A stretch of DNA of 64,000 nucleotides, from NCBI GenBank assembly GCA_027064425.1, contig JAMOPO010000015.1, positions 186,001 through 250,000 on the forward strand. The letters run 5' to 3'. A model generated the notes under the pieces. That model ran no database searches and was not told where the DNA came from. It worked only from the letters and a program-made list of their open reading frames with translations. The DNA comes from Methanobacteriota archaeon (lineage in GTDB: Archaea > JAADCQ01 > Methanopyri > Methanopyrales > Methanopyraceae). Positions 20,418 through 29,036 of this stretch are shown here, piece after piece (position 1 is the stretch's first letter; every line of letters begins with the position of its first letter). The position numbers and the translations under genes are program-made.

Positions 20418-20473
20418 TCGCCCCCGGAAGTTTTCCTCATCGTGAGGTCTCGGGAGAGGGCGCGGCCGGTCAT
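20418..20473 (-). ncRNA. C/D box guide sRNA (candidate)
   Basis: Reverse strand: C ATGACCG, 13-nt guide, D' CCGA, 9-nt spacer, C' ATGAGGA, 12-nt guide (AAACTTCCGGGG), D GCGA. Box D is non-canonical, but its G1 can pair with the C at box C position 6. A TTAAAAAG element lies about 30 bp upstream on this strand. It abuts the phosphoesterase stop. Confidence 0.5.
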
Positions 20474-20538
20474 CGCCCCGGGGCTCGTTCCCAAGGGCTT
20501 TTTAACAGCTCCTCGGGCCGGGGCCTGGGGGTGGCGGG

Positions 20539-21603
20539 ATGCCGAAGGTCCGCGTGGGCGTGCTGGGAGCGACTGGGATCGTGGGTCAGCGGTTCGTGAG
20601 CCTGCTCGTGGATCACCCCTGGTTCGAGCTGGAGGCGCTGACCGCCTCGCCGCGGTCCGCGGGCAAGCCCTACGCGGAAGCCTCGAAGTGGTACCTGAAC
20701 GAGCCGCTGCCGGAGGACGTCGCCGAGATGACCGTGCTGGAGACGGATCCGAAGGAGGTCGAGCGTGAGGCGGACGTGGACCTGGTCTTCTCCGCCCTGC
20801 CGTCGGACGTGGCCAAGGAGGTGGAACCCAAGTTCGCCGAGGCCGGCTTCGCCGTGGCGAGCAACGCGAGCGCGTACCGGATGGAAGAGGACGTCCCGCT
20901 CGTAATCCCGGAGGTGAACCCGGACCACCTGGAGCTGATCGACGTGCAGCGGGACGAGCGGGGCTGGGACGGATTCATCGTGACGAACCCGAACTGCTCC
21001 ACGATCCAAATGGTGCTCACGCTCAAGCCGCTCATGGACGAGTTCGGGGTCGAGGAGGTCATCGTCTCGACCATGCAGGCCGTCTCCGGCGCGGGGTACG
21101 CGGGCGTCCCATCGATGGCCATCCTGGATAACATCATCCCGTACATCGAGGGTGAGGAGGAGAAGATGGAGACCGAGACGCTGAAGATCCTGGGCGAGCT
21201 CGACGGCGATCGCGTGAAGCCGGCGGACATTACCGTCTCGGCATCCTGCCACCGGGTGCCCGTGCTCGACGGGCACACGGAGGCCATCTTCGTGTCGACG
21301 ACCGAGGAGGCCGACCCGAAGGAGGCGGCCGAGGTGCTCGCCGAGTTCAGGGGCGTCCCGCAGGAGAGGGACCTGCCGACGGCGCCCGAGCAGCCCGTCA
21401 TCGTCCGCGAGGAGGAGGACCGGCCGCAGCCACGGTTCGACCGGGAGGCGGACGGCGGCATGGCGGTGGTCGTGGGTCGAATCCGGCGGGACCCGGTCCT
21501 GGGCGGGCTGAAGTACGTCTGCGTGGGTCACAACGCGGTGCGCGGCGCGGCCGGCGCGTCCGTGCTCAACGCCGAGCTGCTGGTCAGCGAAGGCTACCTC
21601 TGA
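20539..21603 (+). CDS. asd: Aspartate-semialdehyde dehydrogenase
   Basis: The 354-residue protein has the N-terminal NADP-binding motif [13 protein letters not shown], the catalytic Cys in [18 protein letters not shown], and the active-site His segment [14 protein letters not shown]. It reduces aspartyl phosphate to aspartate semialdehyde for lysine, threonine and methionine synthesis. The start is ATG 20539 after CTTTTTAACA, a TATA-like element about 35 bp upstream. It converges on the LOG-like gene with a 10-bp overlap. Confidence 0.95.
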   Translation: MPKVRVGVLGATGIVGQRFVSLLVDHPWFELEALTASPRSAGKPYAEASKWYLNEPLPEDVAEMTVLETDPKEVEREADVDLVFSALPSDVAKEVEPKFAEAGFAVASNASAYRMEEDVPLVIPEVNPDHLELIDVQRDERGWDGFIVTNPNCSTIQMVLTLKPLMDEFGVEEVIVSTMQAVSGAGYAGVPSMAILDNIIPYIEGEEEKMETETLKILGELDGDRVKPADITVSASCHRVPVLDGHTEAIFVSTTEEADPKEAAEVLAEFRGVPQERDLPTAPEQPVIVREEEDRPQPRFDREADGGMAVVVGRIRRDPVLGGLKYVCVGHNAVRGAAGASVLNAELLVSEGYL

Positions 21604-22064
21604 GCCAGCCGCTCCGCCAGGTCCACGGCCTCCTTCGGCGACTCCGCCCCCTCGATCTCACCGCGCTCCGCCAGCTCCCTTGCCCAGCCTCCCGAGGGCT
21701 TCAGCCCGATCACGGGCCTGCCCATCTTCCGCGCCAGTGAGATCTCGGAGAGCGTTCCCCAGCCGCCCGCGACCGCGATCACGGCCTCGCCCGCTCGGAC
21801 GACGAGCGCGTTTCGAGCCTCTCCCAGCCCGGTCGGCAGCTTGACGTCCACGTACGGGTTCGCCTCCTCATGATCCTCGCCCGGGAGCACGCCCACGGTG
21901 ATGCCACCTTCCTCCTTCGCGCCCCTGCACGCCGCCTCCATCACCCCACCCCGACCGCCACACACCAGCACGTGACCGCGCCGGGCGATCTCCCGCCCAA
22001 GGTCCTCCGCCAGCTCGAGCACATCACGAGGCGCGCTGGCACTCCCGATCACGGCGATCTGCAC
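21594..22064 (-). CDS. LOG/Rossmann-fold nucleotide-binding protein (TIGR00725-like)
   Basis: 156 residues from GTG 22064, which has GAGGGGGC upstream and puts the start at the first beta strand (VQIAVIGSA). Motifs are [15 protein letters not shown] and [15 protein letters not shown], the GGxGT and PGGxGT-type phosphate loops of the lysine-decarboxylase-like/MoCo-carrier family. Relatives include cytokinin-activating phosphoribohydrolases, but the short archaeal group has no defined role. Three C/D sRNAs lie upstream on the same strand and may share its transcript. Confidence 0.75.
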   Translation of the reverse strand: MQIAVIGSASAPRDVLELAEDLGREIARRGHVLVCGGRGGVMEAACRGAKEEGGITVGVLPGEDHEEANPYVDVKLPTGLGEARNALVVRAGEAVIAVAGGWGTLSEISLARKMGRPVIGLKPSGGWARELAERGEIEGAESPKEAVDLAERLAQR

Positions 22065-22078
22065 GGGACAGCCCCCTC

Positions 22079-22135
22079 TCAGCTGGCGTAACGGTCCCCA
22101 TCGCCCCCCGGCTAAGCCAACCGGGTGTTCATCAT
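22079..22135 (-). ncRNA. C/D box guide sRNA (strong)
   Basis: Reverse strand: C ATGATGA, 12-nt guide (ACACCCGGTTGG), D' CTTA, 11-nt spacer, C' ATGGGGA, 12-nt guide (CCGTTACGCCAG), D CTGA. Outer boxes are canonical. The odd C' and D' match each other: G4 and G5 of C' can wobble with the two T of D'. It ends 14 bp before the start of the LOG-like gene. Confidence 0.75.
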
Positions 22136-22161
22136 CGGGCTGAGGGTGAGCGTGAGAGGGG

Positions 22162-22218
22162 TCGGTCCCGGGACTCCCGATCATCCCGGTTCCGGTCAGC
22201 TATCATCCGGTTCCTCAC
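22162..22218 (-). ncRNA. C/D box guide sRNA (strong)
   Basis: Reverse strand: C GTGAGGA, 12-nt guide (ACCGGATGATAG), D' CTGA, 11-nt spacer, C' ATGATCG, 12-nt guide (GGAGTCCCGGGA), D CCGA. The outer pair is the G5/C2 type. A tandem AT-rich repeat sits about 22-48 bp upstream and can serve as its promoter. Confidence 0.75.
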
Positions 22219-22239
22219 TCCCCCTGCACGGCCGACACT

Positions 22240-22265
22240 GTCCCAATTAATCGTCCCAATTAATC
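22240..22265 (-). repeat. Tandem 13-bp repeat with TATA-like core
   Basis: GTCCCAATTAATC occurs twice head to tail. On the reverse strand each copy reads GATTAATTGGGAC, a plausible BRE/TATA element, positioned upstream of the sRNA at 22162-22218. It may be a duplicated promoter. Confidence 0.75.
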
Positions 22266-22280
22266 AACGCTCGGGACCGC

Positions 22281-22331
22281 TCGGTCGGGGCGCAGCTCCC
22301 CATCGACGTCGGTCCAAGCCGATGTCCTCAT
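22281..22331 (-). ncRNA. C/D box guide sRNA (strong)
   Basis: Reverse strand: C ATGAGGA, 12-nt guide (CATCGGCTTGGA), D' CCGA, 5-nt spacer, C' ATGGGGA, 12-nt guide (GCTGCGCCCCGA), D CCGA. Both guides are exactly 12 nt. It lies in the leader of trpC but on the opposite strand. Confidence 0.78.
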
Positions 22332-22347
22332 CGCGGGGGCGGCGGGC

Positions 22348-23121
22348 GTGAGCGTGCTCAACGAGATCCTCTCCACCGTGAGGAAGCGCGTGGACGAGCT
22401 CAAGAACCGCGAGTTCAAGCCCAGGGCCGGAGGTAGGTCCCTCCGGCGGGCGGTCGAGGGCGACGGTGTCGCCGTGATCGCCGAGATTAAACCCTCCTCA
22501 CCCTCCCAGGGTCGCCTCAGGCACGAGGACGAGGAGGGGCTCCGGGAGCGCGCCCGCGCCTACGAGCGGGGCGGGGCCGCGGGCATCTCGGTGCTGACGG
22601 AGCCCGAGTACTTCGACGGCAGGCCCGAGTACATCCCGCTCGTCCGAGAGGCGGTCGACCTGCCGATCCTCAGGAAGGACTTCATCATAGATCCCGTGCA
22701 GGTGGAGGAGAGCGCGCACTACGAGGCGGACGCGATCCTGCTGATCGCGGAGGCGGTGGGCGACCGCGCCCCCGAGCTCATCGACCTGGCCCACGAGCAC
22801 GGTCTCGAGGTCCTCCTGGAGCTGGACCGCCGGGAGCACCTAAGGCTGCTGGACGACGCGCGGCCCGACCTGGTCGGCGTGAACAACCGGGACCTGCGCA
22901 CCCTGGAGGTGGACCTGAACCGCACGCTAGAGCTCGGCCCGGAGGTCAGGGGGAGGGTCGACGCCCCCCTGGTCGCGGAGTCCGGCGTCTCCGGGCCCGA
23001 GGACGTGGCCCGACTGGCCGAGGTCGCGGACGCGGTCCTGGTCGGCACGTACCTGATGAGGGCCGAAGATCCAGAGTCCGCGGTGCGAGGCCTCGTCGAG
23101 GCCGGGAGGAGCGCGAGATGA
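22348..23121 (+). CDS. trpC: Indole-3-glycerol-phosphate synthase
   Basis: The 257-residue (beta/alpha)8 enzyme closes the indole ring in tryptophan synthesis. Conserved landmarks are VIAEIKPSSPSQG, LTEPEYFDG, LRKDFIIDP, DAILLIAEAV, VGVNNRDLRTLEVDL and VAESGVSGPED, in the expected order. The start is GTG 22348. The stop overlaps the next gene's ATG (ATGATG), so that membrane protein is coupled to it. No other trp genes are in view. Confidence 0.95.
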   Translation: MSVLNEILSTVRKRVDELKNREFKPRAGGRSLRRAVEGDGVAVIAEIKPSSPSQGRLRHEDEEGLRERARAYERGGAAGISVLTEPEYFDGRPEYIPLVREAVDLPILRKDFIIDPVQVEESAHYEADAILLIAEAVGDRAPELIDLAHEHGLEVLLELDRREHLRLLDDARPDLVGVNNRDLRTLEVDLNRTLELGPEVRGRVDAPLVAESGVSGPEDVARLAEVADAVLVGTYLMRAEDPESAVRGLVEAGRSAR

Positions 23122-23942
23122 TGTCGCCGGAGAAGCTGGCGTGGGCGACGCTGCTGGGGGTGTCCCGGGGGCTCTACGTGTTCGCGGGCGCGTTCGTGGC
23201 CTCCGTGGTTTACCGGTACGTGGCGGAGGAGCGGATCACGATGACGACCGCCCTCTTCATCGGCCTGTTGACCGCGGGCTTCGCATCGGGTCCCCAGAAG
23301 CTGGCCGCGCTGGCCTTTACACAGATCAACGTCGAGGTCCTGGCCTGGACGCTCGCCGCCCTGTTCTCGATCCCCGGGCGCACCTACGGGGACGCGCTGG
23401 GACGGAGGCTGCTCGAGGCGCGCATCACCAGCGTGAAGCCGACGACCAAGACGTACCGGCTTCCTTCCGACCCGGACAACATCGAGGATGTCCCGGGCGA
23501 GCCGCCCGCGCCCCGAGAGGTCAAGGAGCGGATCGCGGGCCGGGAGTACGAGTTCCCGCGCGGGACGCCCGAAGACGACGTGGAGCGGGTGATCAAACGG
23601 GACCTCGAGCGGGAGGGTGGGATCGGCCGTGCGATCGTGGAGGTGGGTGAGGACGAGGAGGTCCGCGTTAAAGTCGCCGGCTCCAAACCACCCGTGTCGC
23701 ACACGCTGCCGCCCGACAAGGTGGCCGTTTCGGTGAACCCGAAGGGCGGGTCAACCCACGTGGGCGAGGGCGACACGGTGATCGTCTACGCGGACGGGCG
23801 CAAAATCTGCGAGGCGGAGGTCTGGAAGCGGTCCTCGGACGGCGTCGTTCTCGTGGTGGATTCCGATCACGCGGACGAGCTAATGAGGTTGGTCACCAAG
23901 GGAAAGGACGTGTCCCTGGTGGTCAAGCCGGCCAGGGAGTGA
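23118..23942 (+). CDS. Membrane protein with cytosolic RCK_C/TrkA-C-like domain
   Basis: A 274-residue protein. Residues 8-90 contain about three hydrophobic helices (TLLGVSRGLYVFAGAFVAS first). A charged linker of about 90 residues follows. The C-terminal 75 residues (VSVNPKGGSTHVGEGDTVIVYADGRKI and so on) resemble the beta-rich RCK_C/TrkA-C ligand-binding domain. It could be a small regulatory transport-related protein; no pore signature is obvious. The start is ATG 23118, overlapping the trpC stop. Confidence 0.6.
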   Translation: MMSPEKLAWATLLGVSRGLYVFAGAFVASVVYRYVAEERITMTTALFIGLLTAGFASGPQKLAALAFTQINVEVLAWTLAALFSIPGRTYGDALGRRLLEARITSVKPTTKTYRLPSDPDNIEDVPGEPPAPREVKERIAGREYEFPRGTPEDDVERVIKRDLEREGGIGRAIVEVGEDEEVRVKVAGSKPPVSHTLPPDKVAVSVNPKGGSTHVGEGDTVIVYADGRKICEAEVWKRSSDGVVLVVDSDHADELMRLVTKGKDVSLVVKPARE

Positions 23943-24006
23943 GGTGTGCCCCGCGGCTAGCCAGGCCGGTCATTCATCGCCTTCCGGTCGTCATTCGTCC
24001 CGGCCC

Positions 24007-24054
24007 CAGCCTGGGACCGCGGGGCTCATCGGCAGGCCCCTACTCCCCATCATC
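24007..24054 (-). ncRNA. Possible C/D box sRNA (weak)
   Basis: Reverse strand: C ATGATGG, 13-nt guide, D' GCCG, no spacer, C' ATGAGCC, 13-nt guide, D CTGG. D' and C' complement at the two variable positions, but both D boxes are degenerate and the spacer is missing. It is in the 186-bp gap after the RCK-like gene, where nothing else is seen. Confidence 0.2.
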
Positions 24055-24114
24055 GGGCTCGCGCCCTCCGGTTTTCGGGGCCCGCCTCTCGTGAGTCCCA
24101 GAGCCGTCACACGC

Positions 24115-24128
24115 TAAAAAAGGCTCGA
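24115..24128 (-). terminator. T-rich terminator after the DUF2119 gene
   Basis: On the reverse strand the stop at 24129 is followed within 10 bp by CCTTTTTTAGC. A T6 run straight after a stop codon is the usual archaeal intrinsic terminator. Confidence 0.6.
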
Positions 24129-24704
24129 TCAGAACGGCTCCAGCTCCGGGTAGTACCGCCGGAACCTCCGCAGGGCCTCCTTGGTCGGTCCGGGGAACCT
24201 GTTCCCCAGCTCGCGCACGAACTCCGACCGAGTCCTTCCCGGGATCAGCTCCAGGATCTCACGCGCCACCTCGACCGTCCTGGAGTCGCAGAACCTGGGC
24301 ACCTCCATCGTGAGCGTGAGCACGTCCTCTCCGAGCACCTGCTTGTGCCCCCGGGGGACCGACCCCAGCAACACTCCCCGCCCGAAATCCACGAGGCCCG
24401 GTACCCGCCCCCGGCTCTCCCGGGTGAGCCGATCGTAGGCTTCGGGCCGGTAGCAGTGCAGCTCCACGTACGCGTCGAACGGGCGCAACGACTCGACCAC
24501 CTCCAACCACCGCGCGCCCACCTCCGACTCGTAGAACCTCGGATCCACGGTGCTCACGTACGGCCCCCGGGACATGACCTTCCTGACCCGGAACTCCGGC
24601 GGGACCATCCGCCCGACCACCGGGTCGAGCCACCGGCCCTCGTCCCCATGCACCCCGTAAAGCAGCACCGGTCGGTGGATGGGGTGGTCACCGCGTGCGC
24701 CCAT
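24129..24704 (-). CDS. DUF2119-type protein with M14/AstE-like zinc site
   Basis: The 191-residue protein looks like the methanogen-conserved DUF2119 family. It carries a plausible zinc peptidase/deacylase site: H19-G-D-E22 in LLYGVHGDEGRW, H83 in YVELHCYRPEAY, and E134 in LTMEVPRF where M14 enzymes place the catalytic Glu. This suggests an amidohydrolase of the carboxypeptidase/succinylglutamate desuccinylase fold. The reaction is unknown. Starts of this gene and priL overlap by 10 bp head to head; GTG 24668 is a shorter alternative start. Confidence 0.65.
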   Translation of the reverse strand: MGARGDHPIHRPVLLYGVHGDEGRWLDPVVGRMVPPEFRVRKVMSRGPYVSTVDPRFYESEVGARWLEVVESLRPFDAYVELHCYRPEAYDRLTRESRGRVPGLVDFGRGVLLGSVPRGHKQVLGEDVLTLTMEVPRFCDSRTVEVAREILELIPGRTRSEFVRELGNRFPGPTKEALRRFRRYYPELEPF

Positions 24705-25936
24705 GGTTCCCGCAGGCCCCCGAGGTGGACACCCCGACCGTGAAGCCCGAGGAGGTGGAGTCGTACCTAGACGACGTCCGGGAGCGGGTCGGGGCGTACG
24801 CCTTCGGCGAGAAGAGCTGGTCCAAGAAGGTCCGCTCCCGGCGCGCCTACCTCCGTAAGATCGAGGGAGATGACGAGGCGCTGAAGGCTTACTCTGCCCT
24901 CCTCACCATCGCCGCCTCCGGGCCCAGGCCGGCCCGGCACCTGGTCGCGGAGGGCGAGTCCGCCCTCGCCGAGACGGCTCTGTACGAGGCTCGACGAGAG
25001 AGTGACGAGCACGAGTGCCTCGAGGAGCGCGCGCTCCGAGAGCTCTACCGCTGGGACGTCAGGGTCCTGCACCGGGAGCTCCAGCTGTACGCCGTGCACT
25101 TCACCTACCCGCTGCTCCATCGCTCCCCGGGCGGCCAGAAGCTGAAGGTCCACGTCACCGACGACCCGGCGGAGGCACTGCGCGAGCTGCGCTCACCCAG
25201 CACCCTGGGCGTCCGGCTGAAGGGTCGCGTCGACGGAACGGTCCTCGCCTGCCCCCGGTGCGGGTACGCCCGCCTCATGGGGTCCGACGGGCTCGGTCAG
25301 AGCAGGAGCCGTCAGTTCGGCCGCCGCGACGCGTGCCCGGAGTGTCGCTCCCGACTGATTCGAGTCCCCGACAGCGTCCTGGACGTGCTCCGCGAGCCCG
25401 GCGGGTACCTCGTCATGCACTTCCGCACGCTCGCGCGCACCTTCCGGGAGGACGCCCGGCGCCTCACCCTGGAGGACATCGAGCGGGCCCCCTCGGACGA
25501 GGAGCTGCGCGAGGTCTGCCTGGAGCTCTTCCCCCGGCTCAAGGAGCGGATGGAGCGGGCCCGCCGGCGGGCCAAGCGCGGCGGCTTCCCACCCTGCATG
25601 AGGAGCCTCCTGGAGCGGGCTCAAGAGGGCGAGAACCTCCCGCACGAGGCGCGGTTCGCCCTGGCCGCCTTCCTGATCAACGTCGGCTGGGACGAGGACC
25701 AGGTGGTCGAGGTCTTCTCGAACCTACCCGACTTCGACGAGGAGCGCTGCCGGTACCAGGTGCGCCACATCGCCGGAAAGGAGGGGTCGGGAACGAGGTA
25801 CCTTCCGCCCAACTGCGACAAAATGCGCGAGTGGGGCCTCTGCGAGAACCCCGACGGCTGCGGCGTTAAGAACCCGATCGTGTACGCTCGGCGAGGAGGC
25901 GAGTCCGCAGGATCGAGCTCCGACGGCTCGGCATAG
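24695..25936 (+). CDS. priL: DNA primase large subunit PriL
   Basis: A 413-residue protein. The C-terminal third carries the iron-sulfur domain of archaeal/eukaryotic primase large subunits: FPPCMRSLL, then a helix pair, RCRYQVRHIAG, YLPPNCDKM and LCENPDGC, giving the four cluster Cys residues. The middle contains an unusual zinc ribbon, CPRCGYARLM about 25 residues before CPECRSRL. The N-terminal half is divergent. It partners the catalytic subunit PriS, not in this window. The start is GTG 24695 or GTG 24725/24740. Confidence 0.85.
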   Translation: MRPWFPQAPEVDTPTVKPEEVESYLDDVRERVGAYAFGEKSWSKKVRSRRAYLRKIEGDDEALKAYSALLTIAASGPRPARHLVAEGESALAETALYEARRESDEHECLEERALRELYRWDVRVLHRELQLYAVHFTYPLLHRSPGGQKLKVHVTDDPAEALRELRSPSTLGVRLKGRVDGTVLACPRCGYARLMGSDGLGQSRSRQFGRRDACPECRSRLIRVPDSVLDVLREPGGYLVMHFRTLARTFREDARRLTLEDIERAPSDEELREVCLELFPRLKERMERARRRAKRGGFPPCMRSLLERAQEGENLPHEARFALAAFLINVGWDEDQVVEVFSNLPDFDEERCRYQVRHIAGKEGSGTRYLPPNCDKMREWGLCENPDGCGVKNPIVYARRGGESAGSSSDGSA

Positions 25937-25982
25937 GCGGAACGCTCGTCACCCCGACCTCGGCGATGGGCCTGCTCGTCAT
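25928..25982 (-). ncRNA. C/D box guide sRNA (good)
   Basis: Reverse strand: C ATGACGA, 12-nt guide (GCAGGCCCATCG), D' CCGA, 7-nt spacer, C' GTGACGA, 14-nt guide, D CCGA. CTTTAAGTTAAG lies just upstream on this strand. Box D overlaps the last codons of priL by 9 bp. Confidence 0.65.
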
Positions 25983-25999
25983 CGCCCGTCCCGCGAGCT

Positions 26000-26018
26000 T
26001 AACTTAAAGGCCCTTAAG
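26000..26018. promoter_or_regulatory. Bidirectional AT-rich promoter
   Basis: CTTAACTTAAAGGCCCTTA is the only AT-rich patch between the sRNA at 25928-25982 (reverse) and the exported-protein gene at 26050 (forward). It is well placed, at 18-30 bp and 32-50 bp, for both. Confidence 0.55.
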
Positions 26019-26049
26019 ACGACCTCGGTGACGGACGGGGGATGCCAGA

Positions 26050-28935
26050 ATGAGAGTCGCGCTCGCCGTCCTGCTCGCCGCGGTGATCGCGGTCGCGGTG
26101 CCGGGGCCCGCGGGTGCTCTGGGCCCGTTCCTTAAGGGCCTGAAAATCGACTACCCCATCGACTGGCCGCGCTACTCGTTCTGGACGCACTCCGAGGTAA
26201 GGGTCTGTAGCAACGCAGTCGCCTACGACATCAAGCCCGTGGACTTCGGGTACGAGGTGTTCCAGGCGAACGTGGGCGTGCCCGTGTCCAAGGTTCCGGC
26301 CAGGGGAGTACTGATCGGGTGGTACGAGAAGGGGGAGCGGGGCGCTCCGGGCACCCTCGGCCTCACGTTCCTGAACCCGCAAGGATACCGGGTGGACGTG
26401 CTCCGAATCCCCGTTCAGTCCGGGCCGGCTGACCGCACCTGCCTCGGACTGGCCTACGATCGGGGTGCCCGGACGGCCCTCGTGGCCTGGACCTCAGGAG
26501 ACGCGATCTGGTTGATGGCCGTGCGCCTGGGCAGCGTGGCCTACACCGTCCGCACCGAGTCGGGAACGGTCAGGATGACGATGCCCATCGTCGAGGCCGG
26601 GCCGATCCTGACGAGGGTCGACGGCGGCAGATTCCCGGGACTCGCCGCGTACAGGGACTTCAGGCAGGTTCAGGTGGTAAGGCTCGGTGACAACCAGTTC
26701 CTGGTGATGTTCACCGGCCGGAACCCGAGCAAGCCGGGCGAGTACGGCCGGGACCTGCTGTACCTGGTCGCCACCGTCGACTGGAGCCGCCGAGACATCA
26801 ACGTGAAGGTCGGTGGCCAGGACCTGGGCTTCCAGAGCGTGGTGGCGTACCGCGTCAAGCTGATTCGACTCAACCCGCGCCCGAACGTGATCGGCCTCGC
26901 GTTCATAGGTCGGTGGAGGCAGGCTGAGGCCGGCGTCTGGTGGGTGACCCTGGGCTTTGACGGCCGCGGTTTGCGGATCATCGACTACCGGCGAATCAGC
27001 GACGACGAGTTCTACCTACCGCAGACACCGTACGCCCTGTTGGACTTCGCCGTCTGCGACCTGGGCGACAGGTACGTTGTCCTGGTGGTCTGGAACGACT
27101 CGCGGATACCTCACTTCGCGTGGCTGCTCGAGCGGTACCTCCGTTACAAGTACGGTAAAGGCGTCGAGGTGAAGCTGCCGCAGCACGACAAGCTCTGGAC
27201 ACTGTACGGGCAGCGCGTGGTCCTGCGTCGGGACGGCACCGTGGATGAAGCCACGCTGCTGAGGTCGGAGGGTGGGTTCCCGAAGAACTTCGAGGTGGGC
27301 TACCTGGCCCGGGCTGAGGTCTCGAAGTCAGAGGAGGGCGTTACCGTCAGCGTGGACACTGCCGAGATCGACTCCGTCACCGTCCTCACCTGCACGATCA
27401 ACGGGAAACCGTACTTCGTCGTGCACTACGCGGCGAACCTCAGGTGGAAGGACGTGGCTTACTGGGTTGATTACGCCTACCTCGGCTGGGGCTTCGAGAA
27501 GTCGGCACACGGGTACGACGTGTTCGCCACTCCCGTCCCGGCTGACCCGACGGTTCCTCCGTCGGTGATCCCGGAGATGGACGAGTGCAAAACGGGCCGG
27601 CAGGAGACCGAGGCCTACGTTCTGTACCCGGTGCACGTGGAGGGCAAAGCCGGCGTCCTGGTGAGGAGCGGCGGGACAGTCCACATCGACGCCTCAGGGC
27701 TCGCGATGGTGGCCGCGCCGACCGGCACGTACCTGCACCTGCACGACGTCATCCCGTACGTCGAAGTAACGTCGCCGGAGGGCTGGACCCTGGGGCGTAA
27801 GGGGGAGAAGACCCGCGCCGTCTGCATGAACCAGCTGAGCGTCCGGGCGGTCACGCTGCCGGACTCGCCGATCGCGTTCGAGGGATACCTCGAGGTCGAG
27901 AAGGAGTCCGAGACCGGTCCGAAGGTGAGCGGACCGCTCTACGTTCGTGTCTTCGTCCCAATGGTCGGCCCGCTGAAAGACCTGTACCGGGAGTGCTACG
28001 AGCTGGGCCTGCTCCCGGGCAGGATCATGTACGGGCTGCTGACGGACGATGTAGCGTACCAGCTGCAGCTGAAGTACGGAACGTACCAGGGCGAGTTCTA
28101 CGGCGTCGTCACCCTGACGGACGTCCTGGTCTGCGGGACGCTCGAGGCGAGACCGATCGTCATCGAGGATCACCCGTCGATCGTCCCGACGCACCTGCAG
28201 TACGACCTGATGGCCGGGGAGCCGCCCACCGGCCGGCTTGAGGTGTACTACACCACCGACTTCAAGGACGTCCTGCCGCCGGGCTCGGTCTTCCTCGTGA
28301 TGCTCAAGCAGGGGCAGCCCGTGTCGGCCGACTACTTCCTGCTGAAAGGGGGCGAGATCCTCAGCACGGAGGTCTCGATACCGCTCGCCGAGGCGCTGGC
28401 CAAGCTCATGGAGGCGGTGAAGAACGGGGTCCTCGATACGTCGAGGCTGCCCGCCTGCGCTAAGCGCGCCATCGAGGTGCTCGAGAGGCTGCCCAAGACG
28501 CGCATCGTCGAGGAGGCCATCAGCCTGCTGAAGGAGCTGCTCAACGCCCCACCCAACCTACTGCCCCAGACGTTCCGTCGGGTCCTGGGCCGGCTGATCG
28601 AGCTCACGCAGGGACAGTACGTCATCACGGCCTTCTTCCTACCGGCGGTCAGCGACGTCGAGGACCTGCCGCTGCCCGCCAGGCGCGATCAGCGCCTCTC
28701 GCGGGCGATCCACGAGATCGCGTACCTGGGCGCCACCAGCTGGGTGCCGCTGTACATGACCTGCGGGTCGGTTACCATCCGAGTCTCCGGCGGCACCGTG
28801 GTCGTCGCCAGCGGCCACCGCTCCACGCCGACGACCGGGCCCGGCCGCCCCGGTCAGGGTGTCAGGCCGTTCCAGCGGATCTCACCGGTGATCCTCCCGA
28901 TCGCGCCCCCGCGTGCGCGTCGTCGCCGCTCGTAG
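26050..28935 (+). CDS. Large exported surface protein, probable beta-propeller
   Basis: A 961-residue protein with a clear signal peptide (VALAVLLAAVIAVAVPGPAGALG). The first 500 residues repeat a pattern of hydrophobic strands separated by charged turns (GVLIGWYEKGERG, LVAWTSGDAIWLMAVRLG), suggesting a beta-propeller. A Thr/Pro/Gly linker precedes a C-terminal tag SPVILPIAPPRARRRRS. The same tag type closes several other exported proteins of this window. No enzyme motif is seen. A T6 terminator follows. Confidence 0.75.
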   Translation: MRVALAVLLAAVIAVAVPGPAGALGPFLKGLKIDYPIDWPRYSFWTHSEVRVCSNAVAYDIKPVDFGYEVFQANVGVPVSKVPARGVLIGWYEKGERGAPGTLGLTFLNPQGYRVDVLRIPVQSGPADRTCLGLAYDRGARTALVAWTSGDAIWLMAVRLGSVAYTVRTESGTVRMTMPIVEAGPILTRVDGGRFPGLAAYRDFRQVQVVRLGDNQFLVMFTGRNPSKPGEYGRDLLYLVATVDWSRRDINVKVGGQDLGFQSVVAYRVKLIRLNPRPNVIGLAFIGRWRQAEAGVWWVTLGFDGRGLRIIDYRRISDDEFYLPQTPYALLDFAVCDLGDRYVVLVVWNDSRIPHFAWLLERYLRYKYGKGVEVKLPQHDKLWTLYGQRVVLRRDGTVDEATLLRSEGGFPKNFEVGYLARAEVSKSEEGVTVSVDTAEIDSVTVLTCTINGKPYFVVHYAANLRWKDVAYWVDYAYLGWGFEKSAHGYDVFATPVPADPTVPPSVIPEMDECKTGRQETEAYVLYPVHVEGKAGVLVRSGGTVHIDASGLAMVAAPTGTYLHLHDVIPYVEVTSPEGWTLGRKGEKTRAVCMNQLSVRAVTLPDSPIAFEGYLEVEKESETGPKVSGPLYVRVFVPMVGPLKDLYRECYELGLLPGRIMYGLLTDDVAYQLQLKYGTYQGEFYGVVTLTDVLVCGTLEARPIVIEDHPSIVPTHLQYDLMAGEPPTGRLEVYYTTDFKDVLPPGSVFLVMLKQGQPVSADYFLLKGGEILSTEVSIPLAEALAKLMEAVKNGVLDTSRLPACAKRAIEVLERLPKTRIVEEAISLLKELLNAPPNLLPQTFRRVLGRLIELTQGQYVITAFFLPAVSDVEDLPLPARRDQRLSRAIHEIAYLGATSWVPLYMTCGSVTIRVSGGTVVVASGHRSTPTTGPGRPGQGVRPFQRISPVILPIAPPRARRRRS

Positions 28936-28943
28936 CACGAACC

Positions 28944-28949
28944 TTTTTT
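28944..28949 (+). terminator. T6 terminator after the 961-residue protein
   Basis: CCTTTTTTC begins 8 bp after the TAG stop. A short inverted repeat AGCTGA...TCAGCT follows at 28953-28975. Confidence 0.5.
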
Positions 28950-29036
28950 CAAAGCTGATTGAGTATTACTCTCAGCTCAACCCGTAATCTTTAAGTCGCA
29001 ACCCAGGGCGCCGGCGTCGGGGGTGAGAGCACCTCG

